From NCBI GenBank assembly GCA_009823395.1, contig CM020513.1, forward strand, positions 6,427,001-6,491,000: a stretch of DNA of 64,000 bases, written 5' to 3'. Position numbers and translations under genes: made by a program. Below the pieces are notes generated by a model, which did not search any database, had not been told where the DNA came from, and was given only the letters and a program-made list of their open reading frames with translations. Below, piece after piece: positions 36,134 through 47,700 of this stretch (positions within the stretch are counted from its first letter, which is position 1; every line of letters starts with the position of its first letter). This DNA comes from Thamnaconus septentrionalis. Lineage: Eukaryota > Chordata > Actinopteri > Tetraodontiformes > Monacanthidae.

Positions 36134-36906
36134 AGTGAAGATATTTGACTTTTGGTTGAATTGCAGCAAAAGAAACCAATTGAACAGTTTCTAAATGTGT
36201 CAACACGTCGTGGTCACCGGGCCCATTCTGGAGGGCTGAATACGGTCTTGGGCAGCTACAGCAGGGGGCGCTATCCTCCAGGTCATATCGTACGCGGCGG
36301 AGTTAACATATCGGGCACGGCCCGACCCCGGGGTTCCCACATCTGCGCCGCAAAACTGCCTTTGCTCGAGGTAAATGTGAAATCGCCGACGGGAGGTTGT
36401 GTGGGCGGGGAAGTGGAACGGCGAGAGTCCTCTCCACTTCCGGTTCTTTTTGTTTAGTTTTATTCTTTCGTTACCTTCCCTTCCTGTTGTCCTGCCGCCG
36501 CCACTCTCACCTCCACACGTTCTCCTTGGAACCAGGCCGAACTTGTGTTCCAGACATAGCTGGACCTTTCCCTCTGTACAGTAGGTACCTCGAGTGCCTT
36601 TCTTCAAACTGCAGATAATATTTGTCTCTTGACTTGCACTGTGACTTGTAGAACCCCCTTCCCCCATCCCCCCATACTCCCGCTCCACCCAGCCAATCTG
36701 TTCTCCAGTTAGCCCCCCCCACCCACCCACCGAAGGCCCCCCACCCCCCGGAGCTCAGACCCGGTCCCTTCACCTCAGGCTGCCAGTAGTCAATGCAAGT
36801 TGAAGCTACACTGCATATTATGCCGTTTAGATTGACCACATAGTGTTTTCATTTTTTTCGTTCTCGTCGTTTATCATATAGGAGTTGCCTTAAATGTGTT
36901 TATTTT

Positions 36907-36944
<38 letters not shown>

Positions 36945-38805
36945 ACGTGTTGCTGAGGAGAAAACAAAAACAAACAAACCCACCGCAGGCTGTTTGGAAA
37001 CTCCGAGGGTGATTGAAAAAAGAAAAAGAAACACTCTGAAGACGAATTGTCGTCGTCGTCGTCGTCGTCGAGATCTCGTAAGCTCCGTGTGACAGACAGC
37101 CAGTCGTTTTTTTGGGGGGGTTTTTTGTGACGCACTTTTGGTTCGACCAGTATTAAGTATTGAAGAGTTGGCAGGGGGGGGGAAAGACGCGGGAACGCAG
37201 CACAGAATTGCATTTTGATGGATTTCGTGCTCAGTCTGGACTCCGGGTGGCTCGTCGCTTTTTCCTTTGACTCGTTCATCGCTGCATCTGTGCTGTAGTT
37301 CTTCTTCCGGATTTTCTTTTTTTTTTATCATTATTTTCAATTCTTCTTCTTCTTCGCGGTGGGAAGAGTTTTGCTAAATCAGGTCATGTGAGCCGGAGCC
37401 TGTGTGCATTTGCAACGAACAAACAGAAGCTGCACCCCGACTTTGGGCCAACTTTGACCCTGTGAGCAGCTCTGGTGGGAACGCATGCCTTCTTATGCAA
37501 AATTTTTTATACAAGATTTATCAAAACCGTTTTAATATGCATTTGTTTTATTGTTTTTTTTTCGTTTTTTTTTATTGTTTATATGCGAAACTTAAGTCAC
37601 CTTTCTCTTTTTTTGAACATTCTGGCATCCTGATGCCAAACGTGTGCAGTTCAGGCAGAAAACCCGGCGCGCTGGCCATCCGGAACGTCAACATTTCTTC
37701 CTGACATTGTGCTTTTTTGTTTGTTTGTTTTTTTCTTAAGGAGGGAGCCACAAATTGAACCGCTCCTCCGTTTTCCATTCTGATCAGGCTGATGCGCCAT
37801 GCTGAATGTTGGGATCCCAGCGTGGGAGTTCTTTGGGGGTTCGGGGTGGGTGGAGGGTTTGTCCTTTGAGTCTTAAACGTCTAAAATTGTGTCATTGTGT
37901 TCTTCTAGATTAAAAAGTCATTGGTTCCTCTTCAGTAATGCTCCAAAAGTGAATTTATTCCAAAGAACACTGCAATTGTGCATTTTTTGTTTTGACGCCT
38001 TTTCTTTTCTTTTTTTAATTTTTGTGTTCTGTTGTTGAAAGTCGTGTCATGTGGTCGATGCATATCATTTTTGAAAAAAAAAAAAAATTTAATTTCTACA
38101 TCAGCATTGGCGTGCACTCAGCGAGCTGGAGGAGGAGCACGGTGTTGGCAGCTGCTGGCGTTCCAGAAAGTCTTACAGTGCATCCAGTAGCCGGTTTCGG
38201 TCCGGCTCTAGTCCATGTGTCCAAAACGATCAAGTCATGATTGTGGCCTTGTAGTATTCCGTCAAAACATGACATGGACCCGCTCACCATGCATCCTGTC
38301 CAAGACCCAACTGTACACCTGAAGCTTCTTACCTCATCCACAAGCTGATTCCATTGGGGGTGTGTTGAGTGCAAAAAAAAAATAATGTAAAAAAACAGAG
38401 GAGAAAAAAAAAGAATTTAAAAAAGAAAACAAAAGAAGTCTTTTTTTATCTTCCATTTGGTGAGATGCATTGTAGCGATATGAATAAAGAAAAAAAGTTC
38501 ACCTGGTGTGCTGAATAATGTGTAAATTGGTTATTACACAATCTGAATATTTGTATAATTGTTTGTATTTTTTCATAATGATTTTGGAAAGGAATGTGTT
38601 TATTTTTTTGACTTCTGTTCCAGATGTGTCTTCTGTTGGCCTGACATTGTGACTGGTCTGGTGGGATTCTTACCTCTGTATTGAGCCTCTTCTGTGATGA
38701 ATTCTTTGTATGCAGTGTTTAGGAAATACTGTAGGGAACATGGGGGAGGAGTTAATATTAGGAGCATTTGATCAATTTGTATTTATTTATTTTATCATTT
38801 TGTTA

Positions 38806-38811
38806 ATAAAT
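38806..38811 (+). terminator. phf21a: Probable phf21a polyadenylation signal
   Basis: AATAAA is followed within about 40 bases by a TG/T-rich stretch (CTGTGCCTTTTATTTTGTG), as expected for a cleavage site. Confidence 0.45.
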
Positions 38812-39238
38812 TGTGAAAAGCAGCACGCCTGCGCCTGTGCCTTTTATTTTGTGCTGCTGCTTTTGCGGTGGTCGCACAACCGGTAGTATCATCGCAACAA
38901 GGCCGCCGGGCGGTCGGTTGTTGTTGCAGAAGAAATTGCATTTTGCATACGCATATTGATTTAGTGGTTAGTTTAATAACTTTACGTGTCTGATGCGTGG
39001 ATTCGGAGTGCGACAGTTTGAGTAATGACAGTGACGATAGCCTAACGCTAGCTCGCCCTAGCCTAGCATAGTAGTCAACAGTCCTATTAAAGTAATTTAC
39101 AAACCGTGACTAATGTATAATATTATCACGTAAAATACGTCTTTCGTCCCAGCCTGTGTCAATAAGTATTAATAGTTAAACGCTTACTCGAACTTCGAGA
39201 GTTTAAATACACCAAACTACCCCCTTGGAATTCGTGTG

Positions 39239-39310
39239 AGCAGAGTGGCGCAGCGGAAGCGTGCTGGGCCCATAACCCAGAGGTCGATGGATCGAAACCA
39301 TCCTCTGCTA
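39239..39310 (+). tRNA. Initiator tRNA-Met (CAT anticodon)
   Basis: The 72-nt sequence folds as a complete cloverleaf. The acceptor stem pairs AGCAGAG with CTCTGCT, the D arm holds GCGCAGCGGAAGC, and the anticodon stem GCTGGGC loops CCATAAC around CAT. The T arm GATGG-ATCGAAA-CCATC has the initiator-type ATCGAAA loop in place of the elongator TTCGANT. It starts with A and has no variable-arm extension, as in vertebrate initiator tRNAs, and from memory it is identical to the human gene. No intron. A TTTT pol III terminator follows at 39316-39319. Confidence 0.98.
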
Positions 39311-39758
39311 AGACCTTTTAGTTTTATTTGTTTTGCTCTTCGCTTCCTCTCTGTCAGCGATAAAATCCAATCCACTCCTGTTGTGGTCTTCACACATGGT
39401 GTTTATTCCGCTTTCAAATTATTTTATAATCTTGGCGAGGTTCACGTGATGCTTTATCCGCCGGTCGATCCTCCAGGAATTGATTTTATTTTTGTCTGTT
39501 CGACGGATCGCGTTGCACTCGAAAGAATTTACGTGTCACATAAAAGAACATATCAGTTTGTTTGATAACTTGCGTGTTTTGTTTTCAGAACATTTGACTA
39601 ACACGCAGCAGTGAAGTCCCCAACAGCCAGGCAAAGTCAGCAGCTTTTAGCGACTCCTAGTGGACTTCAAGAATACCTGTTTTTACATGCGCACATTCAC
39701 CCTCAGAGGCTGTTGTATTTATTAACAAATAAATGTTGGGCTACACTCACCGTTGTAA

Positions 39759-39760
<2 letters not shown>

Positions 39761-39841
<81 letters not shown>

Positions 39842-39842
39842 T
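39761..39842. repeat. (TTA)n-(GTA)n compound microsatellite
   Basis: About 13 TTA units pass directly into about 13 AGT units. Confidence 0.97.
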
Positions 39843-39954
39843 ATGAAAAGGTTATTTTTGACCTACGTATGTAAGTGACAAAAAAACTGTCTATAAATTA
39901 TGATGATCAGTGGTAATTTTAAAAACAAGATATCTAGAGAACTCCAGCTTCCCC

Positions 39955-40112
39955 TCAGAGTCCAAAAACATGCATGTAAGGTCAATTGAAATTCTAAATT
40001 GTCCATAGGTGTGTATGTGAGAGCAAATGGTTGTTTGTCTCTATGTGGCCTATGTGTTACCCTGTCTTTGCCCTATGAAAGCTGTGAGAGGCTCCAACAG
40101 ACCCCCATGAAT
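39955..40112 (+). repeat. Decayed copy of a common teleost dispersed repeat
   Basis: The sequence has the order CCAAAAACATGCATG, TAAATTGTCCATAGGTGTG, TGTGAGAGCAAATGGTTGTTTG, GAGAGGCTCCAACAGACCCCC and then an A run. This order is familiar from an abundant fish repeat that ends in a GATAGGCTCCAGC-like word. The family name is not certain. The copy is heavily mutated. Confidence 0.5.
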
Positions 40113-40779
40113 TAAAAAAAAATCTTTTTAATGATTCTGACAAGTGTTTGCCTTTTGATGGAAGGAAACCTCGTGCTGCAACCAAGTGGTCTCTTGTTTT
40201 TATTCAATTTTCTATCCTGAATGTCCGGTCAGTTACCTTGCAAAAAATGTTAGGCCCCGCCCCCTCCCCCACATGTTTTCTCTTGTGCTATTTTCCCAGA
40301 AGTATATGTGAAATAAATTACACGGATTCAGGAAACTTTCAATTTGCCATGTTGTTTGATTTTTGGAGCAAGTTTTTAACCTGTTTTTAACCCCCAACCT
40401 AAAAGAAAGAAGAAGAAAAAAGTTTTGACTTCAAACACTGTGGACTTTACAGAACTGTTCAGTGCAGCTCAATAAATCAGTCAATCCCTACAAAAATGTG
40501 TCTGGCTCGGTTCGATCCAACACAGCAGGTCGGAATCACGTTGATTTCACCGGCAGGTAGAAACAAGGTGAGACTATTCTTTTGTCCTGTCAGACTGAAC
40601 TCGGGTTTCACATTCCCTTCTGTAATAATTTTAATTTTTTTTGCGCAATTGCTTTCTTCCGCTTTCCATGTCATTTCCTGTGTTATAAAAATGGTGGTCA
40701 AAGCTCAGGGAGGCAACTGAGTCGCTGCAAAAAATAAATAATACTAAAAAAAAAATAATCATAAACTTTGCATCCGGCG

Positions 40780-41200
40780 GGCACCAGACTGTGAGACTGT
40801 GGCCGGGCCTCGGTGCTCGGTGGCCGGGATGAGAGCGAGCTGAGCGCAGCTTCAATCCCCCTTCCTTCCGGGACACAAGGCTCCGCGTCCCCGCCGCGTC
40901 TCTCAACACAAGGTGGGTCGCCGCCGTCGGTGGCCACCGTGGCCAGCGAAAAAATGGCTCCGGAAAGCAGCCGGCAGGTTGCCAGCAGCACTGCAAGGCG
41001 GCGTGGCGCAGATCCGGCGAGAGGAGAAACCGCCCGAACGACCGACTAACCGGCCTCTGCTGCCGCTACCGAGCCGCATCCGAGCGGCCAGTTTGACGGA
41101 TTGTGTCGCCAAGTTAGCGACAAGTTGAGATGCTTCGGCGTCAAGTGCTGCCGGAGACATGACAGAGTTGAAGGCTTTAGCTACTCAAGCGACTCTCCGG
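40780..41200 (+). promoter_or_regulatory. prdm11: CpG-rich promoter region of prdm11
   Basis: A CpG-dense 400-bp block in AT-rich surroundings lies 0.6-1 kb before the first prdm11 coding exon and on the correct side. It contains a possible donor (ACACAAG then GTGGGT near 40912) for a noncoding first exon. No reading frame in it resembles the PRDM11 N-terminus. Confidence 0.45.
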
Positions 41201-41330
41201 CAGCACTGCGGTGGCAGCAGCCTCGACTAGAAATAATTAAATAAATAAAATAAAGTTGATCAAATACATCGCAGATAATAACCGTCTGCGACAGACATTC
41301 AAGTCCTTTTTATTCGATACTAGCAATAAT

Positions 41331-41391
41331 GTTATTATTATTAATAATAATAATAATAATAATAATAATTTTTATATATATATATATATAT
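41331..41391. repeat. (ATT/AAT)n and (TA)n microsatellite
   Basis: Tandem AAT units followed by a TA run, between the GC-rich block and the first prdm11 coding exon. Confidence 0.95.
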
Positions 41392-41772
41392 TTACATTGT
41401 TTCATTCGCAGGATTTAATTAAGAGTGTATCATGTTTCTGCACATATTAATAAAGATATTAATTCACTTTTGTTTATACTTACCCATCCTCATGTATTTG
41501 TCTCATTTTATATGATTGTTTTTGTGTCATTTTAAAAGGTGGAATTCTAAAAATGTGGCCATAGATGGGTTTACCAATTTTATATCTAAATAAAAAAAAA
41601 TCTGCTACTTTTTTACTATCCGTCGTTACAACACTGACAGAGCACCTCTGATTACAGACAAGATGTGAAGATGTGTAACAGGGAAGGTCACCGGGTGTGA
41701 GTCCTGAGGGTCCTGACCCCTGACACTGGGAAGGAGACAGCGTGCTGAGTCTTGGACCAACATGGTTCCAAC

Positions 41773-44700
41773 ATGAGCGAGGAGCCGCTGGACCTCTGGT
41801 GTGAGTTTGCTCGTGGTCTATCTTTCCTCCCTCCTAAAACAGGCCTCTGGGCCTCTGGTGCATCCGTTATCTGGCAGTGCCATTTGTCTGCCAGCAGAGG
41901 CAATATGTGTGGCTAGAGAAACAGTTTTCTATTAAGGTGCTGCTTTGTTTCTGACCTGATTTCCTTGTTGTTGACCGACACCCATGTGGAAATTCCCCTA
42001 TAAGTCTCTACGTTTTTCGCACTCGCCTGCGCTCTCAGTCTGCGAGGAGTGCCAGGACTTTTTCCAGACGGCGTGTCCAACCCACGGACCCCCGCTGTTC
42101 GTCCCAGACACACCTGTAGCACCGGGGACGGCCAACAGGGCGGCACTCACCGTACCCCCAGGCCTGGAGGTCTTTACCAGCGGTGATGGAGTGGACGTTC
42201 GCTGTGTGAATTCAAACGTACCCAAGAAGGCGCTGTTCGGTCCCTATGAAGGAGAGCTGGTGTCCAAAGATGAGTCGTCCGGCTCATTTTCCTGGATTGT
42301 AGGTCAAATGGTGCCTGGTACCAGTTAGAAACTAGTCTGAAACCAGTTTACAGTCTGGTAATGTGTCTTCGCTTTTTTCATCTTCACTGCAGATTGTCAA
42401 CTCTGACAACACGTATCGGTGCATCGATGGCGGTGATGAGACCCGAGCCAACTGGATGAGGTCAGAATGGTTTGATGAGGGTTGTTTCTGTGCTTCTGCA
42501 TTGAAACAGCCAATCAGAACTCTCCACAAAATCCTTTTTTCTGTTGCTACAACCTGATTGGCTTTAAGCTAGGCAACCGGTGTTCTGAACATTTTCTTTG
42601 AAATTGCTGATAAATTTAGCATCCTTACTAGCAGGCCCTGGGCCTACCTGCTCTTTAATACTTCCTTGTTGCACTAGGGAGTGACAGTCAGACGCAAATC
42701 CACACCAACACAAATTTTCATGTGCCTCGGAGTTCAGAATCATCTATTTTGCCCCCAGAATTGTGCCGTTTATATTCTTTTGCGCCAAGCTGATGTCTCT
42801 CTTGCTGGCACTCACCAGGTTTGTGAGGACTTCGTCGGAGGAGAGCGACAGGAACCTGAAGGCGTTCCAGCACGGCAAGAACATCTACTTCAGAGTGTGC
42901 CGCCCTCTGGTGGCCGGAGACTTGCTGAGGGTTTGGTACAGCGATGACTACGTCCAGCGGCTTCACTCTGTCTCTCAGGAGAGCATTACCCGCAACCTGA
43001 ACCCAGGTGAGCCAAACCCCCCATTTGTTTTAGGCCAGAAAGTCTCTCATCTTAGTTTGAAACCTCCCAGCCTCCTGATAAATTTAGTGGACAGTTCTCA
43101 TCGTTGAGATGCTCAACTGGTGACAATGGTGAAGTCACTGAGGCTGAATATTTTGTTTAGACTGTGATTTTTCTTTTTTCTTTTTTTTGGATTCATGAAG
43201 AATGATGATGATGATGATGATGTTGCCATCCTTGCCAACATAGTTTAAAAAAAACATTGTGTTACAGGTGCTGGGAACACAGTTCTTCCCAAGATTCAGA
43301 GGGACTTGAAGTCTCTGCAGGCAAAACCGAGTCCAAGTAAGCAACCCGGTGAAGAGCCGGACAGTCAGCCTCCAGCCAAGAGAAAGAAGATCGACCTGAT
43401 CTTCAGAGATGTGCTGCAGGCTTCTCTGGAAGACTCTGCCAAGACTTGGCCTTGCGTCACCAACAGTGAGTGTAAAACGGTGTCGCAGGGCGGCATTAAC
43501 ATTACCGGCCTGAAGGAGGAGGTGGATCAAGGGGAGGCGGAACAGGAGAGAGTGACCAGCGCCGAACCCTCCACGTCATTCTGCCCCAACTGTGTCAAAT
43601 TGAAGAGGAGGATCCTGGAGCTAGAGGAGGAGCTGACCCGTCTCCGAGGAGAACAACGGGACGGTCTGGCAATGTCCGAGAAGAACCCGACACGGAATGA
43701 CCAGTCCCCGCCCCATCCGGAGCAAGCGCCTATTGAAGACTTTCAGGGTAATGCTCTTCAAATTCAAGAGGCACATCATCATGCCGTTGTCCTCAAATGT
43801 ATTGCTAAAAAACACTTTCTCCAACCTGATGTACTGGCTGTGTAGGTTGCATGTCAAGCCCACGGCACACCAAGAGGTGGCGCTACCCATTTTAAGCATA
43901 AGGATGTAGTGTCTGAACCTTTGGTCCTACTCCTACAGGCCTCTTGCCTGATAAGGCGAACAGACCCCTCGTTAGCGCAGCACCTGTATTAGGTTGCTTC
44001 CCTGGGAAGGTTTCATCTCAACTCCCTAGGAAGACTGTCTAGATAACACACCTTCCAACTCTGGCCAGTAACTTTCCCATCCCTTCACCTTCTGTTTTAC
44101 AATTGTCTCTTTGTCCTCCTTATATGGAAATGTGCATGATGACGAGACCTGTGGGTATAAGGAGGTGACGTTCTAACTATTCTCTGGGAGATTGTGAGAG
44201 CTTCGGCGCATCTGGACACACAACTTCCTCAGGCGGACCGGTCGCCCGATTGATGCCTGACTTCTTTGTAATAAACCTGTTTTTATACAACCAAGTCGGT
44301 GTCCACGGGGATTCCTTCAACATCCACACTTCACTGCCGCAACTTGAAGAATCCACCATAAATTTTGGCGTCACGACATTCCGGACGTGCTGCGGCCCGC
44401 TGCGTCGCTGATGGCCTCATCGGACCGACTCCCTCTCCAAGCCGGCATAAAAGGTGAGCTTTTCTCACATCTGGGGGCGCTGGTTTGTTCGATGTGGCTT
44501 TCATGTGTATGCTGTCTGTCCGCACCGTAAAAGATCGTTTGTGTGGGTGGACACTGCTCAGTTGATGTGTTGGTGTTGAGGGACCCTTCGTCTAAATGTT
44601 TTTCTGATCTGCCTTTATTGCGTTGCTTGCAACGGGGGGGGGGGAGATATCCAAGGGAGATAGCTATTTTTGTTTTCAGCAGTTTCCAAGAGAGTTATCT

Positions 44701-47700
44701 GCTGTTGTTTTCAGAGATGTCCAAGAGAGATATCTCTTCTAGTGAAACAAAAAATTGAGAGGTACCCATGAGAGGTACCTACAGATGTCCATTAGAGATT
44801 TCTGTTGTAGTGAAAATCAGAAGTGAGAGGTATCTACAGATGTTCAGTTTTAGCGAGGAAATGTTTCAGCTGATGTGTTGAGAATTTTTTCAGCTGGAGT
44901 GACGTGTAATGTTTCAGCTGAAGTTAAGAGTAAATGTGTCAGCTGAGACAAGGTAAGTAAAATAAAGTGAAGTTTTTCAAGAGAAGTGAAATACGTCAGC
45001 TGAAATGAAGAGAAATTACCCGGATCCAAGTTATATGTGTTGGAGAGATGGTGTGTTAAGGGAAGCCGCAAATCTGCTTCAAAGCTCGTAGCAACATTTA
45101 GTGATAAAGATAAACACATTAAAGTGATGCGGCAAAAAGCATGCTTCATAGGTTTGTATGAATGTGGATCTCCTTTGTGTGTTTGTTGGTTGGGTGATCG
45201 TGTGTGTGTGTGCGGAGAGTGTTGGTGTGTACGTGTGAGTGAGTGTTTGTGCGTGGATTGACTGTTTGATATTTTTTTGTTGAACGTTCATTCTGCACGT
45301 GCTTGTTTTTATATTTAATGATAGAATAATGTCATATGAGCTCTATATAATTGATTAATGTCATGACTCTTGATTAATGATATGACTCTTAAATGAGACG
45401 TCTGCTTATGCCGTAATTTAGTTGGATTCGTTAGACGTGGGCCCACGCGTAGACTTTTTAGGTTTTGCCATATATAGCAGTGTTGAGTTGAAGGAGAGAA
45501 GCAGAGGCACCTTGGGTGCTTTCTGCTGCACAGACGCGCACACACACACACACATACACCCACACCTGCGTATACACACGTACACACACACACTTACACA
45601 CACATGCACTCACACACACACACACGTTCACACACATACTCATACATGAGCTCACATACACATGCACGTGTGTGTGTGTGTGTGTGTGTATATATCTATA
45701 TATATATATAGATATATACATATATATATATATGTACATATTTTGCAAAAAACACAAAACACACCTTAGAGTTAATGACGAAAACCAATACTCCTTTTTC
45801 ACACCGCTTCTGCAAAAAGCCCTCCACCACTAGCACTAACATTTACCCACAACTTCCGGTGATTAGCCAAGATGGTACATACAAGGTCAAAGATGATGAT
45901 GATCAAACTATCGAAAAGGGAAAGGCAAAAATGACAATTCATATGTATCCAACCTCAAAATCTAAAACAAAAAAGACACGGAGGGACAGCTAAAAACCTG
46001 GTAATGGAGAATGATGACCACAGTGACACAGACGACGCCATTGGTGGCTACGACCCAGCAGTCAGACGTATCCTGGCCAAAGCAGAAAAACGAGGAGGCA
46101 AACCCCTCGAACCAAAGAGGTCTGAACTGGACCCCACTGACGAAAGTACGGCTACTGCCAGCGATGACAACCCCGAAAGCAATGGGTTCTTTTCAGAGCC
46201 GTTGAAAAAAGGATTGGCCAGTGTCAGATTGACCTGGTTCAAACCAGAACTCCAGAAGACTATAAAGCTCTGGAGAATCAACTGGAGGAGTTGGAGGTAC
46301 TGCAAAGATCATTGGAGAAAAAAAACACACTCAAAAACTAAAACTTCCGACTACGCTTTTTGTCCAAGAAAGGAAAAATCTTCTGACAAAATGTGTCCAG
46401 TTGTTGTTCGGGGACAAAGCCTTGAATACAAACCTTGGCAGAGTTCGGATATGTCAGACATACTGAGAAGTTGCCCACTCTCCAGGATGAGGCACATCCT
46501 TGGATTTCAAAATTAGAAGAACTTTTGGTGGGGAGAGAATCCGAGAGCCCATCTGTCGAGGGCTCTCCAAGTTTGAAGAAACGTTACAGGGAGCGATCCA
46601 GACGCAAACCAAATGGAGCGATCCATTTTGCGGGCTAAAATACAGCAGGGGTTGCCGCTGCGAGTGCGTAGCAAGTTACCGGAGGTGGTTGACCTTGGCA
46701 GCATGACAAAAAGTGTTTATATTGACCACATTACACATCAGGTTGAACTGTACCGCAAAAAAGAACAAAACCTAAAAGACCAGGCTCAAGAGGCCCTTAG
46801 AAAGCTCAACCAAATACAATTAGTGGACAATTGGTAGATCTTCCTCTGACAGGTTTGTGCTCATTAACGAGCGCAGGAGGCTGAAGATCGAAGGTGATTG
46901 TAGTATCTTTGTCCGCAGACCACAATTGGAAGATGAAGGTGACTTCACATGCTCTTTTTATGATTTGCAGCCTGAGAATGACGGAGTTCCCGGTGACTGA
47001 TTGAAATCGGTCAACAGAACCACCGTCGTGACTTTGGTGGTATCTGAAGGGGGGAACGGCTATACAGGCTACACAAAATTTGACCCAAAACACACAAGAC
47101 TTGAACGTAAAAATCACACTAAAAACTACGCCTGCGCCTCAGCCCACACTTAAAACATCAGAGAAGACAATGCCCACTTCTTTGTTTATACATAGACAGT
47201 CGAGCCTACAGTGTGAACTCCTTCGCCCACATCAAGAATGACAGAACAGACTACGTCTATTCCTCCGCCCAGTTTTGAAATGACTAAACAGCTTCCCACT
47301 GCCCCAGACCTTTTTCTTGACTATGACGACACACTGCAACCTACCACGGAAGATGCCCAAATAGCTTTGACAACTACATCTCCTTTGTACACCACAGCAG
47401 CGTCTTTGACACCTTCAACAGCCGCGCCGTCGCAAAGTGCCACTGATAAACGCCCGGTAGTTAGCCTTACTTCATCAGTTCCAACAACTGCGCCACCGCA
47501 TGTAACCGTCACAGAGAAATCAGTAACCACCCAGGTGTCGACAGTTTCGACTGCTGCGCCTTTGCAACGTCTCATCTCCCCCATTAACACATCCGTGATT
47601 GGTTTGGTGCTGACTGTAGAGCGCACCAGTAATTTTTCTGCCACTACTCAGACAGTTTCATCACCTGAGCTTGATCATAATGACATTGATGTGCCTGACG

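Larger units (their letters stand above)
33237..38811 (+). other. phf21a: 3' UTR of phf21a, about 5.6 kb
   Basis: No gene is seen between the coding end and the AATAAA at 38806-38811, followed by GC-richer DNA that suggests the transcript end. Several earlier signals exist (AATAAA near 38484, ATTAAA near 35317). The interval holds GAT/CAT and AAG arrays (33641-33657, 33797-33820), (CA)n at 34371-34401, a 34-nt poly-T near 36910-36943 and a CGT array near 37050-37070. Human PHF21A also has a long 3' UTR. Extent is inferred. Confidence 0.5.

Noticed and set aside
40813..41049. Plus-strand frame in the GC-rich block as a prdm11 N-terminal exon
   Set aside because: It does not resemble the PRDM11 N-terminus, and no donor joins it in phase to the exon at 41773 with confidence. 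It is kept only as a promoter/5' UTR candidate.
44359..46836. Possible pol gene before env
   Set aside because: No reverse-transcriptase YxDD-type, RNase H, integrase or protease text was found in any frame between the gag remnant and the Ig-like segment, and there is almost no room for it.
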